From: Phaeobacter sp. J2-8 | GTDB lineage: Bacteria > Pseudomonadota > Alphaproteobacteria > Rhodobacterales > Rhodobacteraceae | Direction: 5' to 3' | Length of the DNA stretch: 64,000 bases | Assembly (NCBI RefSeq): GCF_022867865.1 | Contig: NZ_JALIEC010000008.1 | Span: 1 to 64,000, forward strand | Part shown: positions 27,321 to 36,376 of the stretch, in pieces | How positions within the stretch are numbered: the stretch's first letter is position 1 | Layout of the letters: each line of letters begins with the position of its first letter | Made by a program: the position numbers and the translations under genes | The notes under the pieces: model-generated | What the model saw: the letters and a program-made list of their open reading frames with translations, nothing else | Database searches by the model: none | What the model was told of the DNA's origin: nothing

Positions 27321-28944
27321 TAAACAGCATCCTTATCGGCAGTTTGAAGCGCGCCTCGCGGCCCACGGGCACGGCCAACGCACAGTCAAGAATATAGCGG
27401 GCGCGCAGCATCATGCGTTTGGCATGGCCGCGATCCACCACAAAGCGGGTCGAACTGGCAAAGGACCGCGCAAGCCCCAGCGCCAGACGATATTCAAATG
27501 TCGGGTCCTTGTGGCGGCGGGCGAATTTGGCCGCCATGTCATGCATGTCTGCGGCCACATTTGCAATCCGCGCACGCGTGCCCGCATCCAGCACCTGAAG
27601 CCGGTAGTTCGACACCATGAACACCGACACGTCCTGAACGTAATCCATATAACGCGACCGGTGCAGGTCGATAAAACGGATCTTTTTGTCCGCCCCGTCA
27701 TAAATCACATTGTCGAGGTTGAAATCGCCATGAATATAGACCGAAAACGGCGCTTTGACCGTCTTTTCCCGGGCGGCGGCGGCGGTGATCAGGGCATCGA
27801 AACTTTCGATCGCCAGACCATTGATGCCAAGCCGCCCATGGCCGTATTTCGGGTGCAGACGATAGACATCCTGCATCCGCTTGGCCAGTTGCTCCATCGC
27901 GGCCATTTCGGCCGGCTCGTCTGTCCGGGTCTGCCGCCAAATGTCGCGCACGGTCTTGTGCAGGGCGTTCTGCGCCTCTGCCAGACCTGCATCACTGCCG
28001 CCCAGCACGATATCCTCAAAGGTTTCGCCCTGGAGATGTTCGATCAAAAGCGCCGCCGAGTTGCCGCGTTTTTCATAGGAAAATATCTCGGGCGCCAGAC
28101 CGGGGTAGACCGAATTCCAGCTTTTCACGCCAACCCGCTCTTCCTTGACCTTGCGCCGATCCCCGTCCTTGAACACCACAGCGACAGAGTCGCCCTTGGC
28201 GTTGCGCATGGTGGCGCTGGAAATTGCGCTGCCGGACCGGGTTTCGGCCAGCGGCTGCAATTTGACCTCTTCGTCTTTGCCAGCCCCGGCCAGAACACTG
28301 CGCAGGGTGAAATAACGTTCAAATTGAACCGGTTGACCGATGTTGATCGACAGGATCGCCTCGCTTATCGCCTGAACCGCTTCGCCCATACGATAGATTT
28401 CGTTCAGAACCAAAAGACCATGCGCCAGGTCGGCGGCATGTTTGGTGCCCTGCATGTCGCGGGTATAGGTGCGGAACAATTGATCATGCAGCACGACAAG
28501 TTCGGCCCGTGCGGTGCCGATCTTGACCGCCAGTTTGCTATCCCGGGTGTCAAGCGCATCAGGGACCAGCGCCACCGAGGCCCGGACCAGTTTCACCGGC
28601 GCAACATAGGCATCGGCGCGCAAAAGTTTCTGGCGCTCGACGCCTTCGGCATGTTCGACAGCGCGCCGGCCCAGCCGGGAAATCAGGTCCAGATTGCGGG
28701 CGATGGTATCCACCGCCTGAAGCTGCATTTGCCGCGCGCTGCCCTCTTTGGTGCGCATCATGCCAGCCAAACAGCCCTTGCGCACCCGCGACGACAAATT
28801 GTGGGAATACCCGGCGCGCCCGATCAAGTGATGGGCGGTCTCGCTGCGCGGCGCATCGAAATAGGCGGTCAACCGCGACAGTTGGCCATCCATTTCCGCC
28901 AGCAGAAACGACATGTTTTCTTCGACGACATCGGGCAGCTTCAT
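27313..28944 (-). CDS. PhoU-like plus APH-like kinase fusion protein
   Basis: 543 residues. Residues 1-220 are helical and resemble PhoU four-helix repeats (ENMSFLLAEMDGQLSRLTAYF, AVDTIARNLDLISRLGRRAVEH, LAHGLLVLNEIYRMGEAVQAISE). Residues about 250-530 look like an aminoglycoside/choline kinase: VAVVFKDGDRRKVKEE (a beta-strand pair), catalytic HGDFNLDN at 405-412 and metal Asp in IRFIDLHRSRYMDY at 426. ATG 28944 is preferred over an upstream ATG because the region before it is not family-like. First gene of the minus-strand set of the GAK-like locus. Which small molecule or protein it phosphorylates is not visible. Confidence 0.8.
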   Translation of the reverse strand: MKLPDVVEENMSFLLAEMDGQLSRLTAYFDAPRSETAHHLIGRAGYSHNLSSRVRKGCLAGMMRTKEGSARQMQLQAVDTIARNLDLISRLGRRAVEHAEGVERQKLLRADAYVAPVKLVRASVALVPDALDTRDSKLAVKIGTARAELVVLHDQLFRTYTRDMQGTKHAADLAHGLLVLNEIYRMGEAVQAISEAILSINIGQPVQFERYFTLRSVLAGAGKDEEVKLQPLAETRSGSAISSATMRNAKGDSVAVVFKDGDRRKVKEERVGVKSWNSVYPGLAPEIFSYEKRGNSAALLIEHLQGETFEDIVLGGSDAGLAEAQNALHKTVRDIWRQTRTDEPAEMAAMEQLAKRMQDVYRLHPKYGHGRLGINGLAIESFDALITAAAAREKTVKAPFSVYIHGDFNLDNVIYDGADKKIRFIDLHRSRYMDYVQDVSVFMVSNYRLQVLDAGTRARIANVAADMHDMAAKFARRHKDPTFEYRLALGLARSFASSTRFVVDRGHAKRMMLRARYILDCALAVPVGREARFKLPIRMLFSD

Positions 28945-29145
28945 GACAAAGCCCCAAGGGCACCAGAAAAGTGTTGCCAAACAGGCCCGGATCGCGCCGT
29001 AAATTGATCAGATCTGGCCCTGCAAAAGACAAGATGCAGCGGCAGACATATGTGGTAATCGGATTTCATGCGGCCTTATGGCTGCGAAGTATAACAATTC
29101 AAAGACAGAAATTGCCGTGCCTCAATCAGTCGGAACATAACTGCC

Positions 29146-30327
29146 ATGACGTCTATTCGGATTACGCGTGACCTGCGACTGCCTGATGATCTGCGGGTGG
29201 CCCGGGCGCGCAGTGCGCCACATTTGGGGCCGCGTGTGCTTTTCTTTAGCGGCGGCAGCGCGCTGAATGACATTTCCCGCCAGTTGAAACGGCTGACGTT
29301 CAATTCGATGCATCTGATCACACCGTTTGACAGCGGCGGCAGTTCCCAGGCGCTGCGGCTGGCGTTTGACATGCCTGCGGTCGGGGATCTGCGCAGCCGG
29401 CTGATGGCGCTGGCGGATGAAACCGTATTGGGCCAGCCGGATGTGTTTGCGCTGTTCAGCCACCGTTTGTCCAAAACCGCGCCACAGGCCGAATTGCGCC
29501 AGCAGATCGACCAGATGACCTCGGGCAAACATCCGATGATCGCCGCTGTCGCAAAACCGATGCGGCAATTGATCCAGACGCATTTGCGCAGTTTTTGCGA
29601 TCATGTGCCCGCCGATTTCGATTATCGCAACGCCAGCATAGGCAATCTGATCCTTGCGGGCGGGTATCTCGACAATGGCCGCGCGTTAGAGCCGGTTCTG
29701 TTCCTGATGTCGAAAATGGTGGATGTGCGCGGTCTTGTGCGCGCGGTGGTGGATGAAAACCTGCAACTGGGCGTCGATCTGGCGGATGGTCGTCGCATTC
29801 TCAGCCAGCGATTGATCAGCGGCAAGGAAGTTGCGGCGCTCAAAAGTCCGATCACGCGTATTTTTCTGAACGATGGCCGCGAAGAGATCGCCCCGAACAA
29901 AGTGCCGCTGCCCAAGCGCAATCGCAGGCTGATCGAGCGGGCCGATGTGATCTGCTATCCGCCCGGCAGTCTTTATTCCAGTGTGATTGTCAACTTGCTG
30001 CCCGCCGGGGTGGGCCGTGCGGTTGCGCAGCGCCGGGTGCCCAAGGTCTATCTGCCAAGCCTGGGCCCCGATCCCGAGGCAATTGGCCATTCCCTGGCTG
30101 AACAGGTCGATGCGATCCTGACGCCCCTGCGCGCCGATGCCGGGGACGACACCCCGGCCAATCACCTGATGACCCATGTGCTCTGCGATACGTCCTGGTC
30201 GGAAAAAGCATGCGCCACCGTCACCAAACGCCATGGTATTGCCTGTCACCGCATGGACCTGCGACAGGGCAAAAGCGACCGCTATGACCCGGAAAAGATT
30301 GCGGAAATGCTGGTGTCACTGGACTAA
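29146..30327 (+). CDS. GAK-system CofD/YvcK-like protein
   Basis: 393 residues. YvcK/CofD signatures are FSGGSALNDISRQLKRL (35-51), ITPFDSGGSSQALR (58-71), the ASIGNLILAGGYL strand (163-175) and ADVICYPPGSLYSSVIVNLLP (266-286). In CofD this fold transfers a phospholactyl group, while YvcK-type proteins bind UDP-sugars, so nucleotide-linked substrate binding is likely. It diverges from the kinase gene with a 201-base gap. The ribosome site is weak. Together with the ATP-grasp and HprK-related genes it gives the diagnostic GAK trio. Confidence 0.83.
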   Translation: MTSIRITRDLRLPDDLRVARARSAPHLGPRVLFFSGGSALNDISRQLKRLTFNSMHLITPFDSGGSSQALRLAFDMPAVGDLRSRLMALADETVLGQPDVFALFSHRLSKTAPQAELRQQIDQMTSGKHPMIAAVAKPMRQLIQTHLRSFCDHVPADFDYRNASIGNLILAGGYLDNGRALEPVLFLMSKMVDVRGLVRAVVDENLQLGVDLADGRRILSQRLISGKEVAALKSPITRIFLNDGREEIAPNKVPLPKRNRRLIERADVICYPPGSLYSSVIVNLLPAGVGRAVAQRRVPKVYLPSLGPDPEAIGHSLAEQVDAILTPLRADAGDDTPANHLMTHVLCDTSWSEKACATVTKRHGIACHRMDLRQGKSDRYDPEKIAEMLVSLD

Positions 30328-30451
30328 ATGGGCTGTGCCACCGGCGACATGCCTCTTTGCAAGGTCATGCCGCCGATGGTGTGCGGGATCGGAACCTGTG
30401 CCCTTGAAAACCGGGCAGGGTGCGGATTGCTCCGCCCCGACCCGTCACTCG

Positions 30452-31918
30452 TTACAACTCTAGATAGGCTTGCAAGGCGGCTTCGACGCCTTTTGACCAA
30501 ATCAGGGTCAACCATTTACGAAAATCACTGCGGAACTGCGCGTTGTCAGCCAAAGCGCCATATAGTTCGCGCTGTGCCAGCCAATGATCCGGGTCTGATT
30601 TGGCCAGTTTGGCCGTCGCGGTCAAACGCGCCCAGATCGGATCATTTGGCTCGATCACGCTGCCATCTTCGCGGGTGCCCGCGCACATCCGTGCCCAAAG
30701 CGCCTGTGACAATGCCAGCCCGGAAACCGGCGTGCCCGCCGCCAATGCATCGCGGATACCCGGCAACACCGCCCCGGTGTGGCGCGACGACCCGTCAAAG
30801 GCGACCCGGCGCACGGTGTCATAGATCTTGGGGTTGGCAAACCGCCCGCTGATCAGATCGACATAGGCCGCCGGCGTCATGCCCGGCACGTCATGCACAT
30901 GCGGCGCGATTTCGGTCAATGCGACCTTTTCCAGATAGGCCCGGATGCCGTCATGCGCCATGGTGTCGGCGATGGTTTCAATCCCGAGGATCTCTGCCGG
31001 GGCGGCGATAAGCTGATGACCGCCGTTCAGCATCCGCAGCTTCATCGCCTCGTAGTCGTGCACCTTGTCAGACAGGGTAGCGCCAACCGTTTCCCAGGCC
31101 GGGCGACCATTGCAGAAATCATCTTCGATCACCCATTGGCGGAAATTTTCGTGGGTGACGGGCGCGGCGTCCTCGACCCCGATGCCGCGCGCCAGCTCCA
31201 GCTCCTTTGGGCCGGTCGCGGGCACGATGCAATCGACCATGGAATTGGGAAAGCTGGAGTTTTCTTCGATCCAGGAAGCAAGATCGGCATCCATCAATCG
31301 GGCCAGCCCGATCACGGTTTCCCGCAGCTTGACGCCATTGCCCGGCAGATTGTCACAGCTTTGACAGGTAAAGGCCGCATGACCCGCGTCACGGCGCGCG
31401 CGCAGGGCGGCAATCATCGCGCCAAACGCGGTCCGCGGTGTGCCGGGATTGGCGACATCATGTTGAATATCGTCCTGACTGGCGTCGAATTTCTTGGTCG
31501 CGGGATCAAGATAATAGCCGCCTTCGGTCACGGTCAGCGCCACAATGCGAATGGCCGGATCGGACATCTGCGCTATCAGCGGGCCATTTCCGTCGACAAT
31601 TGGCACATAGTCGATCATTGACCCGACAACCTCGGCCGAGGTGCCTTTGGGATCAAGTTCGATCAATGTGGTCAGGTAATCCTGGGCTGCAAGGCGCGCG
31701 CGTTGAGCTTCGTCAAAGCTGCGCACACCGGCGCCAATGATGGCCCAGTCCTGCGCTTTTCCGGCCTGCATCAGCTGATGCAAATACCAAGCCTGATGCG
31801 CGCGGTGGAAATTTCCGAGACCAATATGCACAATGCCCGGCGTCAGCTTGGACCGGTCATACGTCGGGCGCGCAATGGCTGCGGGCAGGTCATTCAGGGT
31901 CGCGTCGGACAATTTCAT
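30452..31918 (-). CDS. mtlK: Mannitol 2-dehydrogenase (polyol-specific long-chain dehydrogenase)
   Basis: 488 residues, usual length. The nucleotide-binding IVHIGLGNFHRAHQAWYLHQL lies at residues 28-48, and the catalytic K-N-H set in KLRMLNGGHQLIAAPAEILG near 300. It oxidises D-mannitol to fructose with NAD, and related enzymes also take arabitol or sorbitol. ATG 31918 is chosen because family homology begins there and AAAGGGA precedes it. It is the last gene of the smo operon, 172 bases after smoK. No sorbitol dehydrogenase (smoS) is present between them, unlike Rhodobacter. Confidence 0.9.
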   Translation of the reverse strand: MKLSDATLNDLPAAIARPTYDRSKLTPGIVHIGLGNFHRAHQAWYLHQLMQAGKAQDWAIIGAGVRSFDEAQRARLAAQDYLTTLIELDPKGTSAEVVGSMIDYVPIVDGNGPLIAQMSDPAIRIVALTVTEGGYYLDPATKKFDASQDDIQHDVANPGTPRTAFGAMIAALRARRDAGHAAFTCQSCDNLPGNGVKLRETVIGLARLMDADLASWIEENSSFPNSMVDCIVPATGPKELELARGIGVEDAAPVTHENFRQWVIEDDFCNGRPAWETVGATLSDKVHDYEAMKLRMLNGGHQLIAAPAEILGIETIADTMAHDGIRAYLEKVALTEIAPHVHDVPGMTPAAYVDLISGRFANPKIYDTVRRVAFDGSSRHTGAVLPGIRDALAAGTPVSGLALSQALWARMCAGTREDGSVIEPNDPIWARLTATAKLAKSDPDHWLAQRELYGALADNAQFRSDFRKWLTLIWSKGVEAALQAYLEL

Positions 31919-32039
31919 CTCTGGTCCCTTTCCGGTCAGCTCTGCACGCTGGCCGCCATCGACATGGGGCAAATAGGAAACAACACTTGGTCTGGTCCGG
32001 CGGGACCGGACAGAGGGTGCCGTGGATTTCATGGCGGAT

Positions 32040-32076
32040 GGGATGCACCCTGGCCGTCAGGGCCGGGGCGCATCCC
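32040..32076 (-). other. Hairpin in the smoK-mtlK spacer
   Basis: Outer arms GGGATGC (32040-32046) and GCATCCC (32070-32076) enclose an inner GC-rich stem (CTGGCC against GGGCCGG). A second small stem, GTCCGG/CCGGAC, is at 31995-32011. They lie in a 172-base spacer inside the operon, where Rhodobacter has smoS. They may limit read-through into mtlK or stabilise the transporter mRNA. Confidence 0.5.
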
Positions 32077-32090
32077 CTGCAAAGGTTGGA

Positions 32091-33095
32091 TCAGCTAATC
32101 CGAAGCCCATCGGCCCCGAATTTATGCAAATGCTGCATCTGCGGTGTCAGATAGACGGTATCCCCATGTTTTACCGCCACTTCCCCCCCGGCCCGCACAG
32201 TCAGCGGATCGCAACCTTCGATGCCATGGATGTGGATGAACGTGTCGCTGCCCAGATGTTCGGCCACACCAACCGTGCCTTGCCACTGGCCTTCGGTTGT
32301 CGAGACATCCAGATGCTCCGGGCGAATGCCGATGGTATGGGCATTGTGTTTCGCCGCTTCGCTGCCTTCGATCAGGTTCATCTTGGGCGATCCGATAAAG
32401 CCAGCCACGAATTTGTTGCGCGGTTCGCGATACAACTCCAGCGGAGAGCCGACCTGTTCGATCACACCGGCCTGAAGCACCACAATCTTGTCGGCCATGG
32501 TCATCGCTTCAACCTGGTCGTGGGTGACATAGATCATCGTGGTTTTCAGACGCTTGTGCATCTCCGAAATCTCTAGCCGCATCCCGACCCGCAAAGCCGC
32601 GTCGAGGTTTGACAGAGGTTCGTCGAACAGGAACGCCGAAGGTTCACGCACAATCGCACGGCCAATTGCCACACGCTGACGTTGCCCACCCGAAAGCTGA
32701 CCCGGGCGCCGATCAAGATAATCGGTCAGGTTCAGCGCCTTGGCGGCGGCGTCGATCCGGCGGGTCTGTTCGGCTTCGTCCATGCCGGCCATCTTCATCG
32801 GGAATGCGATGTTCTTGCGCACCGACATATGCGGATAAAGCGCATAGGATTGGAACACCATCGCAAGACCGCGTTTGGCCGGGGGCAGGTTGGTCGCATC
32901 CTGGCCGTCGATGTCGATCTGACCGGATGTGATATCCTCCAGCCCGGCAATCAGACGCAGAAGGGTGGATTTACCACAACCCGAAGGGCCGACGAAAACC
33001 GTGAACTCGCCTTCGTGGATGGTCAGATCAAGCGGCGGGATGACGTTGACATCGCCAAAGCTCTTGGTGACTTGGTTCAGTTGAATTTGTCCCAT
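32091..33095 (-). CDS. smoK: Polyol ABC transporter ATPase SmoK (UgpC/MalK type)
   Basis: 334 residues. Walker [10 protein letters not shown] lies near residue 37, the signature [14 protein letters not shown] near 135 and Walker [13 protein letters not shown] near 155. A C-terminal TOBE domain ([10 protein letters not shown]) is where regulatory subunits bind in MalK. It powers SmoFG. It begins 12 bases after smoG, so is clearly in the same transcript. Sequence alone would permit other sugars; SmoE and mtlK make polyols the best call. Confidence 0.9.
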   Translation of the reverse strand: MGQIQLNQVTKSFGDVNVIPPLDLTIHEGEFTVFVGPSGCGKSTLLRLIAGLEDITSGQIDIDGQDATNLPPAKRGLAMVFQSYALYPHMSVRKNIAFPMKMAGMDEAEQTRRIDAAAKALNLTDYLDRRPGQLSGGQRQRVAIGRAIVREPSAFLFDEPLSNLDAALRVGMRLEISEMHKRLKTTMIYVTHDQVEAMTMADKIVVLQAGVIEQVGSPLELYREPRNKFVAGFIGSPKMNLIEGSEAAKHNAHTIGIRPEHLDVSTTEGQWQGTVGVAEHLGSDTFIHIHGIEGCDPLTVRAGGEVAVKHGDTVYLTPQMQHLHKFGADGLRIS

Positions 33096-33107
33096 AATCT
33101 CTGGTCC

Positions 33108-33938
33108 TTATTTCACAGCGCCGAAGGTCAGGCCGCTGACGAGTTGTTTCTGGCTGAACCAGCCAAGAATGAGGATCGGCGCAATTGCCATGGTGGATGC
33201 CGCGCTGAGTTTGGCGTAGAACAGGCCCTCGGGGCTGGAGTAGCTGGCGATGAACGCGGTCAGGGGGGCCGCTTTGGCCGCTGTCAGGTTCAGGGTCCAG
33301 AAAGCTTCGTTCCAGGCGAGGATAAAGTTCAGCAACATGGTCGAGGCGATGCCCGGGATGGCCATTGGCGTCAGAATGAACAGGATCTTATCCTTCAGAC
33401 CGGCACCGTCCATCCGACCCGCTTCGAGGATTTCACCGGGGATTTCCTTGAAGTAGGTGTAAAGCATCCAGACAATGATCGGCAGGTTCATCAACATCAG
33501 CACGATGATCAGACCGGTGCGGCTGTCCAGCAGGCCAAGTTTGATGAAGATCAGGTAGATCGGGTAAAGCACCCCCACCGCCGGCAACATCTTGGTCGAC
33601 AACATCCAAAGCAGGATGTCCTTGGTTTTCTTTGATGGCACAAAGGCCATGGACCAGGCGGCGGGGATCGCAATGATCAGCCCCAGGATGGTTGATCCGC
33701 CCGCGATGATGATCGAGTTCATCAGAAACCGACCATAGTTCGACCGGTCCAGAACGTCGCTGTAGTTTTGCAACGTCCAGTCAAAGGCAAACAGGACGGG
33801 TGGATCGGAAATTGCCTGTGCTTCGGTTTTGAAGCTGGTCAGGATGGTCCACAGGATCGGAAAGAAGATCAGCAGACCCACAGCCCAGGCAGCGGCGGTA
33901 TTGATCGCTTTGCGTTGATTGGTAACGGCACGTGCCAT
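33108..33938 (-). CDS. smoG: Polyol ABC transporter permease SmoG
   Basis: 276 residues with six membrane spans. The cytoplasmic EAA loop reads EILEAGRMDGAGLKDKILFILTPMAIPGI near residue 180. The N-terminus AAWAVGLLIFFPILWTILTSFKTEAQA matches MalG-type permeases. It pairs with SmoF; 13 bases separate the two genes. No damage visible. Confidence 0.9.
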   Translation of the reverse strand: MARAVTNQRKAINTAAAWAVGLLIFFPILWTILTSFKTEAQAISDPPVLFAFDWTLQNYSDVLDRSNYGRFLMNSIIIAGGSTILGLIIAIPAAWSMAFVPSKKTKDILLWMLSTKMLPAVGVLYPIYLIFIKLGLLDSRTGLIIVLMLMNLPIIVWMLYTYFKEIPGEILEAGRMDGAGLKDKILFILTPMAIPGIASTMLLNFILAWNEAFWTLNLTAAKAAPLTAFIASYSSPEGLFYAKLSAASTMAIAPILILGWFSQKQLVSGLTFGAVK

Positions 33939-33951
33939 GATTAATATCTCC

Positions 33952-34818
33952 TCACGCGTCCAGGTTCTTGCCGACGATGCGCATCAGGAAGATGGCAACG
34001 ATATTGGCCAGAATGATTGCATAGACACCACCCGCAGACCCAAGTCCGACGTTCTGGCTTTCCAACACGCGCTGGAAGATCAGATATGTCAGCGTCCGAG
34101 ATCCAAATGCACCACCTGTGGTCACAAAGATTTCGGCAAAGATCGACAGCAGGAAGATCGTCTCGATCAGGATCACAATGGTGATCGCGCGGCTGAGGTG
34201 CGGCAGAATAATGTAGTAAAACCGTTTCAGAACCGGTGCGCCGTCCATTTCCGAGGCTTCAAGCTGTTCACCGTCCAGCGATTGGATCGCAGTCAACAGG
34301 ATAAGCGTGGCAAACGGCAACCATTGCCAGCTGACAATTGTAATGATCGAAAACATCGACGCATCGCTAAGCCATTCGACCGGTTGAGCCCCAAAGAATT
34401 TCCAAAGATGCGCGAAAAGCCCGTTCACAGGATCCATGAACATGTTCTTCCACACCAGTGCCGACACGGTCGGCATGACAAAGAAGGGTGCAATCACCAG
34501 GATACGGACAACGCCCTGGCCCCACATCGGCTGGTTGAGCAGGATGCCCAGAAGCACACCGAACACGACGGTGATCAACAATGTGCCGCCAACGATGACA
34601 AGGGTGGCCTGGACACTCGGCCAGAAGGCCGAAGAGGTGACGAACCGGACATAGTTGTCAAATCCGGCCCATCCAAGATCGCCACCGCGCAGGGGCAGGT
34701 ATTTCTTGAATGAGAAATAGAGCGTCATGATAAGGGGAACGAGCATCCATCCAAGGAGTAGAATGACTGCGGGTGCCATCATCATGCGTGCTGCGGATCG
34801 GGAGTGTTGGGTCGCCAT
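33952..34818 (-). CDS. smoF: Polyol ABC transporter permease SmoF
   Basis: 288 residues with six spans, MalF-like. The EAA loop is EQLEASEMDGAPVLKRFYYIILPHLSRAI near residue 195. Start 34818 (MATQHSRSAARMMM) is chosen over an upstream GTG 21 bases earlier because GAGGGAA lies at proper distance. It follows smoE by 117 bases, a spacing that often holds an mRNA-stabilising structure after the binding-protein gene; the region is GC-rich but no clean stem was found. Confidence 0.9.
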   Translation of the reverse strand: MATQHSRSAARMMMAPAVILLLGWMLVPLIMTLYFSFKKYLPLRGGDLGWAGFDNYVRFVTSSAFWPSVQATLVIVGGTLLITVVFGVLLGILLNQPMWGQGVVRILVIAPFFVMPTVSALVWKNMFMDPVNGLFAHLWKFFGAQPVEWLSDASMFSIITIVSWQWLPFATLILLTAIQSLDGEQLEASEMDGAPVLKRFYYIILPHLSRAITIVILIETIFLLSIFAEIFVTTGGAFGSRTLTYLIFQRVLESQNVGLGSAGGVYAIILANIVAIFLMRIVGKNLDA

Positions 34819-34935
34819 GACGCAATTCCCTCTTCTCACGCTAAGTGCATGTGGAACACGGATAAAACTGGTAATGAATAAAGGGGAAGGGGGACCGAGG
34901 GACAGCTTGCGCCGCCCCCCGGCTTGGGAGGAGCC

Positions 34936-36241
34936 TTAGTAACCTGCGGCTTCCATCTCTTCTGTGGTGATCGCCTGTGCTTTTTCCAGGGCTTCTTCTG
35001 CAGTTTGTTGACCTGCAACAGCTGCCGAGAATTCCTGAGCAACCTGGCCTGCGATACCTGCAAATTCCGGGATCGCGGCGAATTGCACACCGATATAGGG
35101 AACGGGTTCTACGGTTGGGTTGTTCGGATCAGCCGACTGGATGCTTTCCAGTGTGATCTCTGCAAAGGGAACCTTCTTGTATTCGTCGTTCTCATAGAGC
35201 GACACACGGGCACCAGGAGGCACGTTTGCCCAACCTTCGTTTGCGGCGACGAGTTCAATGTATTCCTTGGATGTGGACCATTCGATGAACTCTTTGGCAG
35301 CGGCTTCTTTCTTGGTGCCGGCCGGGATGGCAAGCGCCCATGCCCAGAGCCAGTTGCCGTTCTTGGAAACGCCTTCTTTGTGCGGTGCCAGTGCGAAACC
35401 GACCTTGTCGGCGACAACCGAGGTCATCAGGGTTGGTCAGCTTGGAGGCCGCAACAGTTGCGTCGATCCACATGCCGCATTTGCCCTGGTTGAACAGTGT
35501 CAGGCTTTCGTTAAAGCTGTTGCCCGAGGAACCCGGAGGGCCTGCTTGCTCCAGCAGATCGAGGTAGAATGTCAGCGCTTCTTTCCACTCGGGCGAGTCG
35601 AACTGGGCATTCCAGTCTTCGTCGAACCAACGCGCACCAAAGGAGTTGGCCAGCGCCGTGATGAAGGCCATGTTGTCGCCCCAACCGGCTTTGCCGCGCA
35701 GGCAGGCGCCGTAGATTTCGTTGTCACGATCGGTCATCGCAACAGCCGCTTCACGGATCTGTGCCCATGTTGGCGAATGCGGCATTTCAAGACCGGCAGC
35801 TTCCATCAGATCGGTGCGATAGAACACCATCGAGGATTCACCGTAGAAAGGTGCGGCATACATGGTGCCGTCAACCGACAGACCATTGCGCATCGCAGGC
35901 AGGATATCGTCGATGTCGTAATCAGCCGACAGGTCATTCAGCGGAATGAGCCAGTCCTGAGCACCCCAGATCGGTGTTTCATACATGCCGATGGTCATGA
36001 CGTCGAACTGGCCACCCTTGGTGGTGATGTCCTGGGTCAGACGCTGGCGCAGGGTGTTTTCTTCCAGAATGACCCAGTCAACTTCGTGACCGGTCTTGGC
36101 GGTGAAATCCGCGGTCAGGCCCTGCATGCGGACCATGTCGCCGTTGTTCACTGTTGCCACTGTGATTGTTTCGGCATTGGCTGCGGTCGCTGCGACCGAC
36201 ACCAGTGCTGACGCCGCAAAAAGTGCGCTCGTAAGTTTCAT
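34936..36241 (-). pseudogene. smoE: Polyol-binding protein SmoE, frameshifted
   Basis: Periplasmic family 1 solute-binding protein for sorbitol/mannitol. ATG 36241 follows GGGAGGA and a signal peptide (MKLTSALFAASALVSVAATAANA). Typical SmoE text follows: TVATVNNGDMVRMQGLTADFTAKTGHEVDWVILEENTLRQRLTQDITTKGGQFDV. The frame is lost near 35425-35432 after AASKLTNPD. The rest (SVVADKVGFALAPHKEGVSKNGNWLWAWALAIPAGTK) continues in another frame to 34936. Removing one base or adding two gives about 434 residues. As written the C-terminal lobe is missing and transport should fail. Confidence 0.86.
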
Positions 36242-36279
36242 CCAATATCCTCCCTTGGTTTCTGGATGTCCTGAAACAG

Positions 36280-36329
36280 GGATACCCGGAATCACAGATT
36301 CGTGTCAATTGAAAATTTTACGCGCGTAA
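36280..36329 (-). promoter_or_regulatory. smoE promoter with LacI-type palindrome
   Basis: On the minus strand TTGACA (36308-36303) is followed after 17 bases by GTATCC (36285-36280). Just upstream is the perfect 12-bp palindrome TTACGCGCGTAA at 36318-36329, with a central CG as in LacI-family operators. Similar pieces (TTTACGCTAA near 36376, TTTACGCGCG near 37503, TTTTACGGTAA near 37523) flank the lacI-type gene. This is the probable operator of that regulator. Confidence 0.72.
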
Positions 36330-36376
36330 GGTTTTAAGTTTCCGCAGTGCAGCAAATTTTCTGCATCGCAGAAAGT

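Noticed and set aside
27184-29007. A 607-codon open frame on the plus strand
   Set aside because: Antisense to the PhoU/APH-like kinase gene; composition is shadow-like and has no motif.
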